DNA of 64,000 nucleotides from DASWIG01 sp965371445 (GTDB lineage: Bacteria > Acidobacteriota > Thermoanaerobaculia > Multivoradales > J023), in the NCBI GenBank assembly GCA_965371445.1, contig CBDUYN010000019.1, positions 1 to 64,000 of the forward strand. Direction: 5' to 3'. The notes below the pieces were generated by a model. The model saw nothing but the letters and a program-made list of their open reading frames with translations, was not told the origin of the DNA and made no database searches. Positions 14,925-25,379 of the stretch are shown one piece after another. How positions within the stretch are numbered: the stretch's first letter is position 1; each line of letters begins with the position of its first letter. Made by a program: the position numbers and the translations under genes.

Positions 14925-16712
14925 ATGAGCAACGGCAGAGACGAGCAGAGACGGCGGGACCTCGTCGCCCAGTGGGCGTTCGACGCCCGTCCGGTCCTGG
15001 GGCGGTTTCATCTATGGCTGGAGGACGTCGAGGCGAAACGCGTCCTGGGCCTGGGCGACGAGCTTCTCGAGTCCTTCGTCGGTGGCGGCCTGGAACGGGC
15101 GCTCGTCGCCGCGACCGCGGTCACGGCGCTCGGCACCCAGCTTTTTGGCCGCTACGGCGAGGCGAAGGGGCTTTCGAAAGCCGGCGTCAACCGGGTGAAA
15201 AAAGACGCCGACGCCATCTCCGCCTACGCCATGTCGGAGGGCCTCTGGTACCTGACCCGCAACCTGCCGGAAAACCACGCCGTCATGGTGTGCCTGGGTG
15301 AGGGCCTGATGCCCAAGGCCGGGGAGACTCCGGAGATGGGCTCGAACCCGCTGCTGGGCTTCGGCCGCGTCTACGCCCGTCCGCAGGTGGCCCGCTTCCT
15401 CGACCGGCGCATCCAGCGGCTCCTGAACGAGGACGGCTACGGCTGGGAGGAGTTCTGGGCCGACATCGGAGGGAAAGGCCTGACGGTCTGGGGAGCCGCG
15501 GTCGACACCCTGGAGTGCACGTCACGGTTCGCCAAGGGGGCGCCGACGGGACCGATGACCGTCTTGAACCTCTTCGACCAGCCGCTTCACGTCAGCTCCC
15601 CCTACGAGGGCTACGTCGGGACGCTCGTGCTGCCGAAAGAGGTCGCGGAGCAAGCGGAGCTCGACTCGCTCTACCTCTCCTTCGCCACCCCGCGCCGCAA
15701 GGTCCTCGAGGCGCTGCGAGGCGTCTACGACGACATCCCGCCCGAGCGGATCCACGTCTGGACGCTACGGGGCTCGTCGCGCCGGACGAGGTTGAGCGAC
15801 CTCTGGGAGGAGTGGAGCGGGCTTGGGGTCCACTTGGTGGAGGACGGCTGGAAGGTCCCCGGAGGCCTCGAGGCCTTCACCGACTCCGGCACCTACGCCC
15901 CCGCCTTCCGCGTTGGGACGTTCGTTGGCGACGACGGCGAACGGCACCTCTTCCTCGTCGACGGCTACGCCGCGACGGCCGAGGCGATCCAGGCGGCAAG
16001 CCTCGATCCGATCCTCGGCACCCGGACGTCGATGGCGCTTTTCTCGTCGAGCTTCAAGGCGCCGCACCACCGGGAGACCGGGGTCATGCAGCTCGACCCG
16101 GAGGCGGAGAGCTTCGCCGCGGACCTCGCGTCCCACCTCGGCCGGCAGCTCGTGGGGGCCGACGCCGAGGCTTACCGGGAGTCGATCCGCGCGGCCCGGG
16201 CCGCCGGCATGCCCCTGGGGCAAACCTTCGTGGGGATCGACGACTTCATCCCCAAGAAGAACTGGCGCCTCCTGTCGCTCTCCGGGTTCATGCTCCCGGA
16301 CCCCTACACCGCCGCCCCGGGGATCGAGGAGGTGGGCGAAGGGACTTACCGCGTCACGGTGCGTGCGGCGAGCCGCCAGCGCATCGACGAGGTGACGCTC
16401 ACCCTGCGGCTCATGGAGACGATGGAGGAGAGCCGCCTCGTCTTCTCGCCGCTCCTCGACCGCTTCTACGCCACCGGCGAGTACCGCGACCGTCCCGTCA
16501 AGATCTCCGACTCGGGACGCATCCGCAACGAGCTCCAGACGCTTTGCCTCGAAGCCCTGGAGTTCCTCGACGACGAGAGGATCCGCGTCCACTTCGACCG
16601 CATCGACGACGCCGTTCTCTCGCCGGACAAGAGAGTGCTGATCCGCGAGGTGCTCGACTGGTACAAGGTGCACCATCCGGCCTGGTTCCGCTGGCTGGAG
16701 GTCGCCTCGTAG
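14925..16712 (+). CDS. Conserved-looking protein of unknown function, 595 aa
   Basis: I do not recognise this family. The product is soluble, acidic and rich in Arg and Glu, with no signal peptide or membrane helix. It shows no nucleotide-binding loop or metal motif that I can name. The first 100 residues look helical; the middle contains GEGLMPKAGETPEMGSN and a WEEFWADIGGKGLTVWG segment. Codon use is strongly GC-rich in third positions and the frame is open throughout, so it is a real gene. The frame is open upstream to 14625, but that would run into the divergent DUF47 gene; the ATG at 14925 is the first fitting start. It converges on the saccharopine dehydrogenase-like gene with 12 nt between stops. 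Confidence 0.8.
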   Translation: MSNGRDEQRRRDLVAQWAFDARPVLGRFHLWLEDVEAKRVLGLGDELLESFVGGGLERALVAATAVTALGTQLFGRYGEAKGLSKAGVNRVKKDADAISAYAMSEGLWYLTRNLPENHAVMVCLGEGLMPKAGETPEMGSNPLLGFGRVYARPQVARFLDRRIQRLLNEDGYGWEEFWADIGGKGLTVWGAAVDTLECTSRFAKGAPTGPMTVLNLFDQPLHVSSPYEGYVGTLVLPKEVAEQAELDSLYLSFATPRRKVLEALRGVYDDIPPERIHVWTLRGSSRRTRLSDLWEEWSGLGVHLVEDGWKVPGGLEAFTDSGTYAPAFRVGTFVGDDGERHLFLVDGYAATAEAIQAASLDPILGTRTSMALFSSSFKAPHHRETGVMQLDPEAESFAADLASHLGRQLVGADAEAYRESIRAARAAGMPLGQTFVGIDDFIPKKNWRLLSLSGFMLPDPYTAAPGIEEVGEGTYRVTVRAASRQRIDEVTLTLRLMETMEESRLVFSPLLDRFYATGEYRDRPVKISDSGRIRNELQTLCLEALEFLDDERIRVHFDRIDDAVLSPDKRVLIREVLDWYKVHHPAWFRWLEVAS

Positions 16713-16724
16713 GGAACAAATCCG

Positions 16725-18029
16725 CTAGTCCAGATACTCCCGCAAGTACTCGTAATCCGGCGTCAGCTCCCCACGGTGCGTGACGACGGCACGCTTGACC
16801 TCCGGCGGCAACTCGAGCTCGTCAAAGGGCCGCGAGTAGTCGGCCCGTGCAATCGCGGGTACCAAGGGCCGCAACGCACGGCTGAACTTCACCGACGCGT
16901 CGCGCGGCAGCTCGCAGGGCAGGTTGTCGACCGCGAGCACGACGATCCCCGATTCCTCCCAGTCGTCGCTCCAGGCGTCGGAGACCGGGTTGTAGACGTA
17001 GACCGGGCGTTGCGGATCGGTCACCTTGTAGGTCGTCTCGATCGATCCGCCGACATCGCAGGTCACGTCACCGATCACCCGCAGCTTCTGAGCGCCCTCC
17101 TTCCACATCGACGAGACCTCCCGGCGGGTCAGGAAACGCGGGTAGGCGTCGTCCCAGTAGACGCCGTGGACGAGCATCGTCACGTGCGCCAGGAAGCGGA
17201 CGAGCCGGCCGCCCCGAAACCGCTCCGGATGGGCCTTGTACTCCGGCTCGTCGAAAGCCTTGCCGGCCTCGACGGGCTGCGCGAGGTGCTCCTTTTGGAA
17301 GCGCACCTTGACGATTCGGTCGCGGATCGGCTCGCCGTCTTCGATCTCGGCCAGCTCCTCGGGGGTGACCTCGAAGTGGGGCAGGAGGTCGAAGACCTCC
17401 TGCGCTCCCTGGCTGACGTGGCCGCGGCCGGTGAAGCCCACGACGAGCGGTGCGTCGTCGACCTCGAAGCCGCGGGCGAGCTCCTCGCCGACGGCGGCGA
17501 TCGCCGCTTTGGCGTCTTCAAGGTCACGATACTCGTAGGCCTGCCGGATCTTGAGAAGCGGCGTCGGCTGGCCTTCCCAGTCGAGGCGCCGTCCGAGGAC
17601 GTGAAGGCTGTCGATCATCCCCGCCTGGCCCGCTTCGCGGCCAAAAAAGACCAGGCGTCCCCCATCGTCGGCGATGCGCTCGTAGTCGATCAAGGTCGCC
17701 CCGATCTTGAGCAGACGGGCGAGAAGCGGCATGTTATGCTCTTGTCCCTTGATCACATGGGCAAAGAAGACGTGCGTCAAGTCGGCGACGAGCTTCTCCT
17801 CGGGGATCTCCTTGACCGCGAAGATCGCCTGGACTCGGGAGAGGTCCTCGGCGAGCTCGGCCCCCGCCGCGCGGTACTCGTCGTCGCTGTAGATGCGCAG
17901 GTCCGAAGGCTGGACGACGAAGCGCAGCCCCTCTTTCGCGATCAGCTCGGCGGCGTCCCCCGGCACGATCGGGGTGCGTCGTTCCCAGCGGTTCTTGTCC
18001 TCGAGACGGATGCCGACCGTGACCGCCAT
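16725..18029 (-). CDS. Saccharopine dehydrogenase / lysine-ketoglutarate reductase-like protein
   Basis: This 434-residue protein resembles the lysine-2-oxoglutarate reductase half of AASS-type enzymes and the related alanine dehydrogenase N-terminal fold. Visible matches are the N-terminal RRTPIVPGDAAELI, the nucleotide-binding region around VVGFTGRGHVSQGAQEV, and GDVTCDVGGSIETT. Such enzymes make or break saccharopine in lysine degradation using NAD(P)H. The start at 18029 lies 4 nt after the stop of the thiolase gene, so the two are probably one transcript; a GTG at 18041 would give a short overlap instead. With a thiolase next door, a lysine-to-acetyl-CoA catabolic role is plausible but inferred. 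Confidence 0.85.
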   Translation of the reverse strand: MAVTVGIRLEDKNRWERRTPIVPGDAAELIAKEGLRFVVQPSDLRIYSDDEYRAAGAELAEDLSRVQAIFAVKEIPEEKLVADLTHVFFAHVIKGQEHNMPLLARLLKIGATLIDYERIADDGGRLVFFGREAGQAGMIDSLHVLGRRLDWEGQPTPLLKIRQAYEYRDLEDAKAAIAAVGEELARGFEVDDAPLVVGFTGRGHVSQGAQEVFDLLPHFEVTPEELAEIEDGEPIRDRIVKVRFQKEHLAQPVEAGKAFDEPEYKAHPERFRGGRLVRFLAHVTMLVHGVYWDDAYPRFLTRREVSSMWKEGAQKLRVIGDVTCDVGGSIETTYKVTDPQRPVYVYNPVSDAWSDDWEESGIVVLAVDNLPCELPRDASVKFSRALRPLVPAIARADYSRPFDELELPPEVKRAVVTHRGELTPDYEYLREYLD

Positions 18030-18033
18030 GCCC

Positions 18034-19266
<1,233 letters not shown>

Positions 19267-19341
19267 GGTCTCGCCTCCTGTGTATGGGCTTGGGGGATGA
19301 GGCCGGCGACCGTGGAAGCCGCAGCCCGGTCTCGACAACGT

Positions 19342-19362
19342 ACAGCCCCCGCGTCGGGCTGT
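19342..19362. promoter_or_regulatory. Inverted repeat in the divergent thiolase / response regulator spacer
   Basis: ACAGCCC at 19342-19348 is the exact reverse complement of GGGCTGT at 19356-19362, with a 7-nt centre. It lies in the 203-nt region between two divergent genes, about 75 nt upstream of the thiolase start. It could be an operator for a dimeric repressor or simply a small hairpin. No repressor gene is adjacent, so the function is a guess. Confidence 0.3.
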
Positions 19363-19469
19363 CAAACCATGAGCGGGCGGTTTTCGCCCCTTTCGGGACG
19401 CCTTGACTCGTCGATAGTTGTCCACGAAAGGTCGTCAGGGTGTAGGCTTGGGAGAAGCGGAGGGCTCCA

Positions 19470-19880
19470 GTGAGAGACGAAACGACCATCCTTTTGGTGG
19501 AAGACGACGAGAGCGACCGTCAGACGGTCGAGAAAGCCTTCGAACGGCACGAGATCAAGAACCCCTTGCACGTGGTGGAAAGCGTCGAGGCGGCGCTTCG
19601 CAAGCTGAGGGCGAAGGAGCGTCCCGCCATCGTTCTCCTCGACGTCAAAGAGCTGACGGAGGACGGAATCCGGCTTCTCCGGAGCCTCAAGAGCCATCGG
19701 CAGCTGCGCAGCGTCCCGGTGGTCGTGCTGACCTCGTCGCCAGAGGAGCAGGACCGGATCAAGAGCTTCGACCTGGGGGTGGCCGGCTACATCGTCAAGC
19801 CCAGCAGCTTCGAAGAATTTGCGCGCGTCATCAAGACGATCGTCCTCTATTGGACCTTGAGCGAAGTCCCCCGTGGTTGA
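19470..19880 (+). CDS. Stand-alone response regulator receiver domain
   Basis: This 136-residue protein is a single CheY-like receiver domain with no output domain. The acidic pair is in LLVEDDES, the phosphoacceptor Asp in IVLLDVKE (near residue 53), the Thr/Ser switch in VVVLTSSPEE, and the Lys in GYIVKPSSFEEF. It resembles the Rcp1-like receivers that work with hybrid or phytochrome-type histidine kinases. The start is GTG at 19470 with GGAGG about 7 nt upstream. No kinase lies nearby, so it is an orphan. It converges on the M50 protease gene across a strong hairpin. Confidence 0.9.
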   Translation: MRDETTILLVEDDESDRQTVEKAFERHEIKNPLHVVESVEAALRKLRAKERPAIVLLDVKELTEDGIRLLRSLKSHRQLRSVPVVVLTSSPEEQDRIKSFDLGVAGYIVKPSSFEEFARVIKTIVLYWTLSEVPRG

Positions 19881-19882
19881 AC

Positions 19883-19909
19883 GTAGGTGCGCACGGCCGT
19901 GCGCCCTAC
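19883..19909. terminator. Hairpin between convergent genes, possibly an interspersed palindromic repeat
   Basis: The arms at 19883-19896 and 19897-19909 pair over 13 bp with a single bulged T at 19888, giving an almost perfect GC-rich hairpin with no loop. It begins just after the response regulator stop and covers the stop codon of the convergent M50 gene, so it could end transcription from both sides. No U-tract follows. Its form (GTAGG-GCGCACGG and complement) is like small palindromic repeats scattered in many genomes, so it may be a repeat copy rather than a dedicated terminator. Confidence 0.5.
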
Positions 19910-20873
19910 CGAAAGGCGAACGGCGAGGGCGTAAAGCCCACGATCACGAACAGCAACGTCGCGATGCCGAGGACGACGCGCGGCGTCCCGAGGGAGACGC
20001 CGTCGTCCAGGGTCGGCGGGTGGCGCACGCCCATCAGGACCAGGATCACCCACAGGAGCGACCACTCCCAGTAGCCGCCGACGACGATCACGACGCCGGC
20101 GGTCAGCGCCAGGGCTCCCGAGACCGCGTAGGCGCCGCGGCGAAAAAGCGTGTGGAGGATGTGGCCGCCGTCGAGCTGGCCGATGGGGATCAGGTTCAAG
20201 GCCGTGATGAAGAGCCCCGTCCAGGCCGCGACGGCGAGCGGATGGTAGGCAATCTTCTGACCGTACTGGGCAGAGCCGAGCAGGAGCGTCTCCAGGGCCT
20301 GGAAGAGGAGAGGCTTGCCGGCGAGCCAGGGCGGCTCGGTCGTAAGCGCCCAGGACACCCGCGAGAGCTTCAGGCCGACGACCAGGAGGGCGAGGGTCGG
20401 CACGAGGCCGGCCAGGGGACCGGCCACCGCGATGTCGAAAAGAGCCCGCGGAGGCGCGGTGCGCGAACGCATGGCGATGATCGCCCCCATAGTGCCGAGG
20501 GGGGTGAAAGGCATAGGCACGAAGTAGGGCGGGCTCGCCAGCACGCCGTAACGCCGCGCTTGAAGGAAGTGACCCAGCTCATGAGCGGTCAGGATCGCCA
20601 TGAGAGAGGCCGCGTAGGCCAGGTTCTGGACGTACCAGGTGCTTGCCAGGGTCGCCGTGAAAAGGAGCGCCGGCAGCGTCCAACGGCGCCAGGTCCGAAG
20701 CGGCTCGACGGTTTCCTCCTCCGGCTCGCCGGCCGCCGGTTCGCCGGCCGCCGGTTCGCCGGCCGCCGGTTCGCCGGCCGCCGGCTCACGACGGACGAGG
20801 TAGGCCTCCTGGCTCAGGAACTCCGGCGTCCCGAGGGGCGGTGCCGCTCGACGATCGGGGGACGGCGGCTTCA

Positions 20874-20874
<1 letters not shown>
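19906..20874 (-). CDS. Site-2-protease-family membrane metalloprotease (peptidase M50)
   Basis: This 322-residue integral membrane protein has the zinc motif HELGH (about residues 98-102) in a hydrophobic segment. The second conserved motif is LNLIPIGQLDGGH, whose Asp is the third zinc ligand. Both identify the S2P/M50 intramembrane protease family. A Pro- and Glu-rich N-terminal tail of about 60 residues precedes the first membrane helix and contains four EPAAG repeats. The ATG overlaps the stop of the ABC transporter gene by one base, so translation is probably coupled. The substrate is unknown. A role in lipid or envelope homeostasis with the exporter is inferred from coupling only. Confidence 0.88.
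20728..20787 (-). repeat. Four tandem 15-bp repeats encoding EPAAG
   Basis: Four in-frame copies of a 15-bp unit encode EPAAG (residues 30-49 of the M50 protease) in its cytoplasmic tail. The copies are nearly identical in DNA, so the array is young and could change length by slippage without breaking the frame. Confidence 0.9.
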
Positions 20875-22715
<1,841 letters not shown>

Positions 22716-22743
22716 GACAGAGGGCTCCGAGAGGAATTAGGGC

Positions 22744-23691
22744 ATGACGGTATCCGATCGGACCATGAAATCTCAAGCGACTCTGGAATCTCAGGTGACC
22801 CTCGTCGTGCCAGCTGGCGACGCCGCACCGTTCGCCCCTACGGCAACCGACGCTCTGGCCCGGCTCGGTGCCCAGACCGCCCCTGTCCAGCGCCTCGCCG
22901 AAGAGGCCCTGGACCTTCCCTTCTCCGGCGTCCCTCCGCGCGCCGCCGAGGAGGCGGTTCGGCGAGCCCTGGAGGGCGCCGCCGTTGACGTGGCGGCGCA
23001 GCCCGCCTTGGGGCGGCGCAAGCGGCTGCTCGTCGCCGACATGGAGTCGACGGTGATCCGAAACGAGATGCTCGACGAGCTCGCGGAGCTCGCCGGGCGC
23101 CGGTCCGAGGTTGAGCGGATCACGGCGCGGGCGATGAACGGCGAGCTCGACTTCGGCGAGGCCCTCGCCGAGCGCGTCGCGCTCCTCGAGGGACTCTCCG
23201 CCGGAGCCCAGGAGGAGGTCCTCGGACGCATCGAGGTGATGGCGGGGGCCGGCGTCCTGGTGGCCACGCTCCGCGCTCACGGTGTCCTGACGGCGCTAGT
23301 CTCCGGAGGCCTCAGCTACTTCGCCGAATGGGTCCGAGGCCACCTCGGCTTCGACCTCCAGGAGTCGAACGAGCTCGAGCTCGAGGCGGGGCGGCTGACC
23401 GGACGCGTCCGGCCGCCGATTCGCGACCGGGCGGCGAAGCTCCGAACGCTGGAGCGCCTCGCCGCCGAGCGGGGGCTCGACCTCAAGGAGACCGTTGCCG
23501 TGGGCGACGGGGCCAACGACCTCGACCTCTTGGCGGCCTCGGGGCTCGGGGTGGCGTTTCACGCCACCCCGTCCGTGGCCCGGACGGCGCGCTTCCGGAT
23601 CGAGCACGGGGACTTGCGGACGCTTCTCTTCTATCAGGGCTATCGGCGGGCGGAGATGGTCGGGTCGCCGGGGAGCTTACCAGCGGGGTGA
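22744..23691 (+). CDS. serB: Phosphoserine phosphatase (SerB-type HAD hydrolase)
   Basis: This 315-residue HAD hydrolase is of the SerB type, which removes phosphate from phosphoserine in the last step of serine synthesis. The catalytic loop is DMESTVIRNEMLDELA (nucleophile and acid Asp/Glu pair as D-M-E-S-T), with the second motif LVSGGLSYFAEWV and the metal site GDGANDLDLLAASGLGVAF. About 85 residues precede the HAD core and may be a reduced ACT-like regulatory region. The ATG at 22744 follows an AGGA-containing site. The last ten residues are poorly conserved. Other small-molecule phosphatases share this fold, so the substrate is likely but not certain. Confidence 0.88.
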   Translation: MTVSDRTMKSQATLESQVTLVVPAGDAAPFAPTATDALARLGAQTAPVQRLAEEALDLPFSGVPPRAAEEAVRRALEGAAVDVAAQPALGRRKRLLVADMESTVIRNEMLDELAELAGRRSEVERITARAMNGELDFGEALAERVALLEGLSAGAQEEVLGRIEVMAGAGVLVATLRAHGVLTALVSGGLSYFAEWVRGHLGFDLQESNELELEAGRLTGRVRPPIRDRAAKLRTLERLAAERGLDLKETVAVGDGANDLDLLAASGLGVAFHATPSVARTARFRIEHGDLRTLLFYQGYRRAEMVGSPGSLPAG

Positions 23692-23871
23692 GCTTCGACC
23701 CCAAAGCAGGACGTCCTGGACAGCGGCGCGCAGAGCTTCTTCGCGTCCTTCGGTGCGAACCTCCCATGTCGAGTTTCGATGTGACTTCGTTCTCGTGGGA
23801 CCGGACGAGCGCCAGATGCCGCCGTCGAGCAGGCCGGTTCCTCTCGATGACTCCTGCACGCGGTCAGCTCG

Positions 23872-25188
23872 CTACGCTTTCTCCGATTCCTTCTTCTCGG
23901 GGATGCCGTTTCTGATCACGTCGACGACGGCGTCGGCGAAGCGGTCGATCTCCTCCGGGGTCGTGTAGACACTCGGGGAGACCCGGATTCCCTCGACGTC
24001 CTCGTGCTTGATGGCGACGGTGATAATCCGGTGCTCGTTCCACAGATGCTCGGAGAGCCCGCCCGTTTCGACACCATCGATCCTCACGGTGGCGATGCCG
24101 CAGGCGAACCCCGGTTTGAGGCTCGTCATGAGCTGCACCCGGTCGTGCTCCAGGAGGCGCTTCGCCCAGCGGTCGCGCAGATAGACGAGCCGCGCCGCCT
24201 TGCGCTCGGCGCCGATCCCCTCGTGGAAGGTCAGGGCCTCGGCGATCGCCAGGTAGTTGGCCGCCGGGTGGGTGCCGATCTCCTCGAACTTGCGGATGTC
24301 CTCGCCGTGCTCCTCGACGGCGGCCATCATCGGCCAGAGGCCGCCGATCTTTTCCCGCCGTACGTAGAGCATGCCCGTGCCGTGGGGGGCGAAGAGCCAT
24401 TTGTGGAGGCTCGTCCCGTAGTAGTCGCAGTCGAGGTCGGCTTGGGTGAAGGGGAAGTGGGCAAAAGCGTGGGCGCCGTCGACGACGACCGGGATGCCCC
24501 GGCGGCGTCCCATCTCGACGACTTCCTTGACCGGCAGGATCTGCCCCGTCAGGTTGATCATGTGGCACACCAGGATGAGCTTCGTGCGCTCGGTGACATG
24601 GCTCTCGAAGCGGCGCACGATCTCGCCGGGGTCCTCCGCCGGTACGGGGATCTTGAACGTCCGCAGGACGATCCCGTCGCGGCGCTCCCGTTGCTTGAAG
24701 GTGGTGATCATGCGCGGGTAGTCCTGGTCGGTCGTCAAAACCTCGTCGCCCGGCCCCAGGTCGAAGCCGAGCTGGCAGATCTGCAGGCTCTCGGAGGCGT
24801 TTCGCGTCAGGGCGATCTCCTCCTCGTCGCAGCCGAAGGTCCGCGCCAGGCGTTTGCGGACGGTCTCGCGCTGGGGCTCCAGGATCCGCCACATGGCATG
24901 GGTCGGAGCGGTGTTGGAGTAAGCGAGATAGCGCCCCATGGCCTCCTGGACGTAGGCCGGCGACGGGCTGACGCCGCCGTTGTTCAGGTTGACGAGGCTC
25001 CGGTCGACGGTGAAAGCCTGCTGGATCTCGAACCAGAAGAGCTCGTCGATAGCCGTGGCCGCGGGGCTCGCAACCTGGGAGGCCGCCGCTTCGGCCGCGG
25101 CCAGGGCCTTGGCCGGGTTCAAGATCGCGGTGCCCACAGCGACCGCGGCCGGGGTGAGCCCTTGCAGAAAGCGTCGTCGATCGAGCAT
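23872..25188 (-). CDS. Class V aminotransferase-fold PLP enzyme with Tat signal
   Basis: This 438-residue protein begins with DRRRFLQG and a hydrophobic Ala-rich stretch ending near AKALAAAEA, a twin-arginine (Tat) signal. Export to the periplasm after folding with its cofactor is therefore expected. The rest is a fold-type I PLP enzyme of the cysteine desulfurase/isopenicillin N epimerase kind, with the cofactor Lys in TSLHKWLFAPHGTG and the Asp in PVVVDGAHAF. Related exported enzymes are annotated as isopenicillin N epimerase-like without a proven reaction. I prefer the ATG at 25188, 6 nt after GGAGG, over the ATG at 25194 that abuts it. It is divergent from the NRPS-leading lipoprotein gene, with a 191-nt spacer. 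Confidence 0.85.
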   Translation of the reverse strand: MLDRRRFLQGLTPAAVAVGTAILNPAKALAAAEAAASQVASPAATAIDELFWFEIQQAFTVDRSLVNLNNGGVSPSPAYVQEAMGRYLAYSNTAPTHAMWRILEPQRETVRKRLARTFGCDEEEIALTRNASESLQICQLGFDLGPGDEVLTTDQDYPRMITTFKQRERRDGIVLRTFKIPVPAEDPGEIVRRFESHVTERTKLILVCHMINLTGQILPVKEVVEMGRRRGIPVVVDGAHAFAHFPFTQADLDCDYYGTSLHKWLFAPHGTGMLYVRREKIGGLWPMMAAVEEHGEDIRKFEEIGTHPAANYLAIAEALTFHEGIGAERKAARLVYLRDRWAKRLLEHDRVQLMTSLKPGFACGIATVRIDGVETGGLSEHLWNEHRIITVAIKHEDVEGIRVSPSVYTTPEEIDRFADAVVDVIRNGIPEKKESEKA

Positions 25189-25279
25189 CGCCATCCTCCG
25201 TGTTCGGCGGACCGCTCCGGGACGGCCGGCCGCGGAGAAGAGTATCACCGAATTTCGCGCCGCCCCGGCCTACGAGGCA

Positions 25280-25308
25280 TTGCATAGGAAGCGTTGCTCC
25301 GCTATTCT
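25280..25308 (+). promoter_or_regulatory. Candidate sigma-70-like promoter for the NRPS operon
   Basis: TTGCAT at 25280-25285 and TATTCT at 25303-25308 are 17 nt apart in an AT-richer island of the spacer upstream of the lipoprotein gene. The predicted start, near 25315, leaves a leader of about 65 nt before the ATG at 25380. The matches to consensus are partial (3/6 and 4/6), so this is a weak call supported mainly by position. Confidence 0.3.
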
Positions 25309-25379
25309 TCATTTTGAAGCCCTTGGGAACGGAAACGCAGCCTCTTCACCGGAAGCAGGCCTGACAAGCGGGAGGAACC

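Noticed and set aside
19403..19448. TTGACT with TAGGCT as a promoter for the response regulator
   Set aside because: The spacing of more than 30 nt between the boxes is too large for a sigma-70 promoter.
20728..20787. Possible CRISPR-like repeat array
   Set aside because: The 15-bp units are contiguous, coding and lack spacers.
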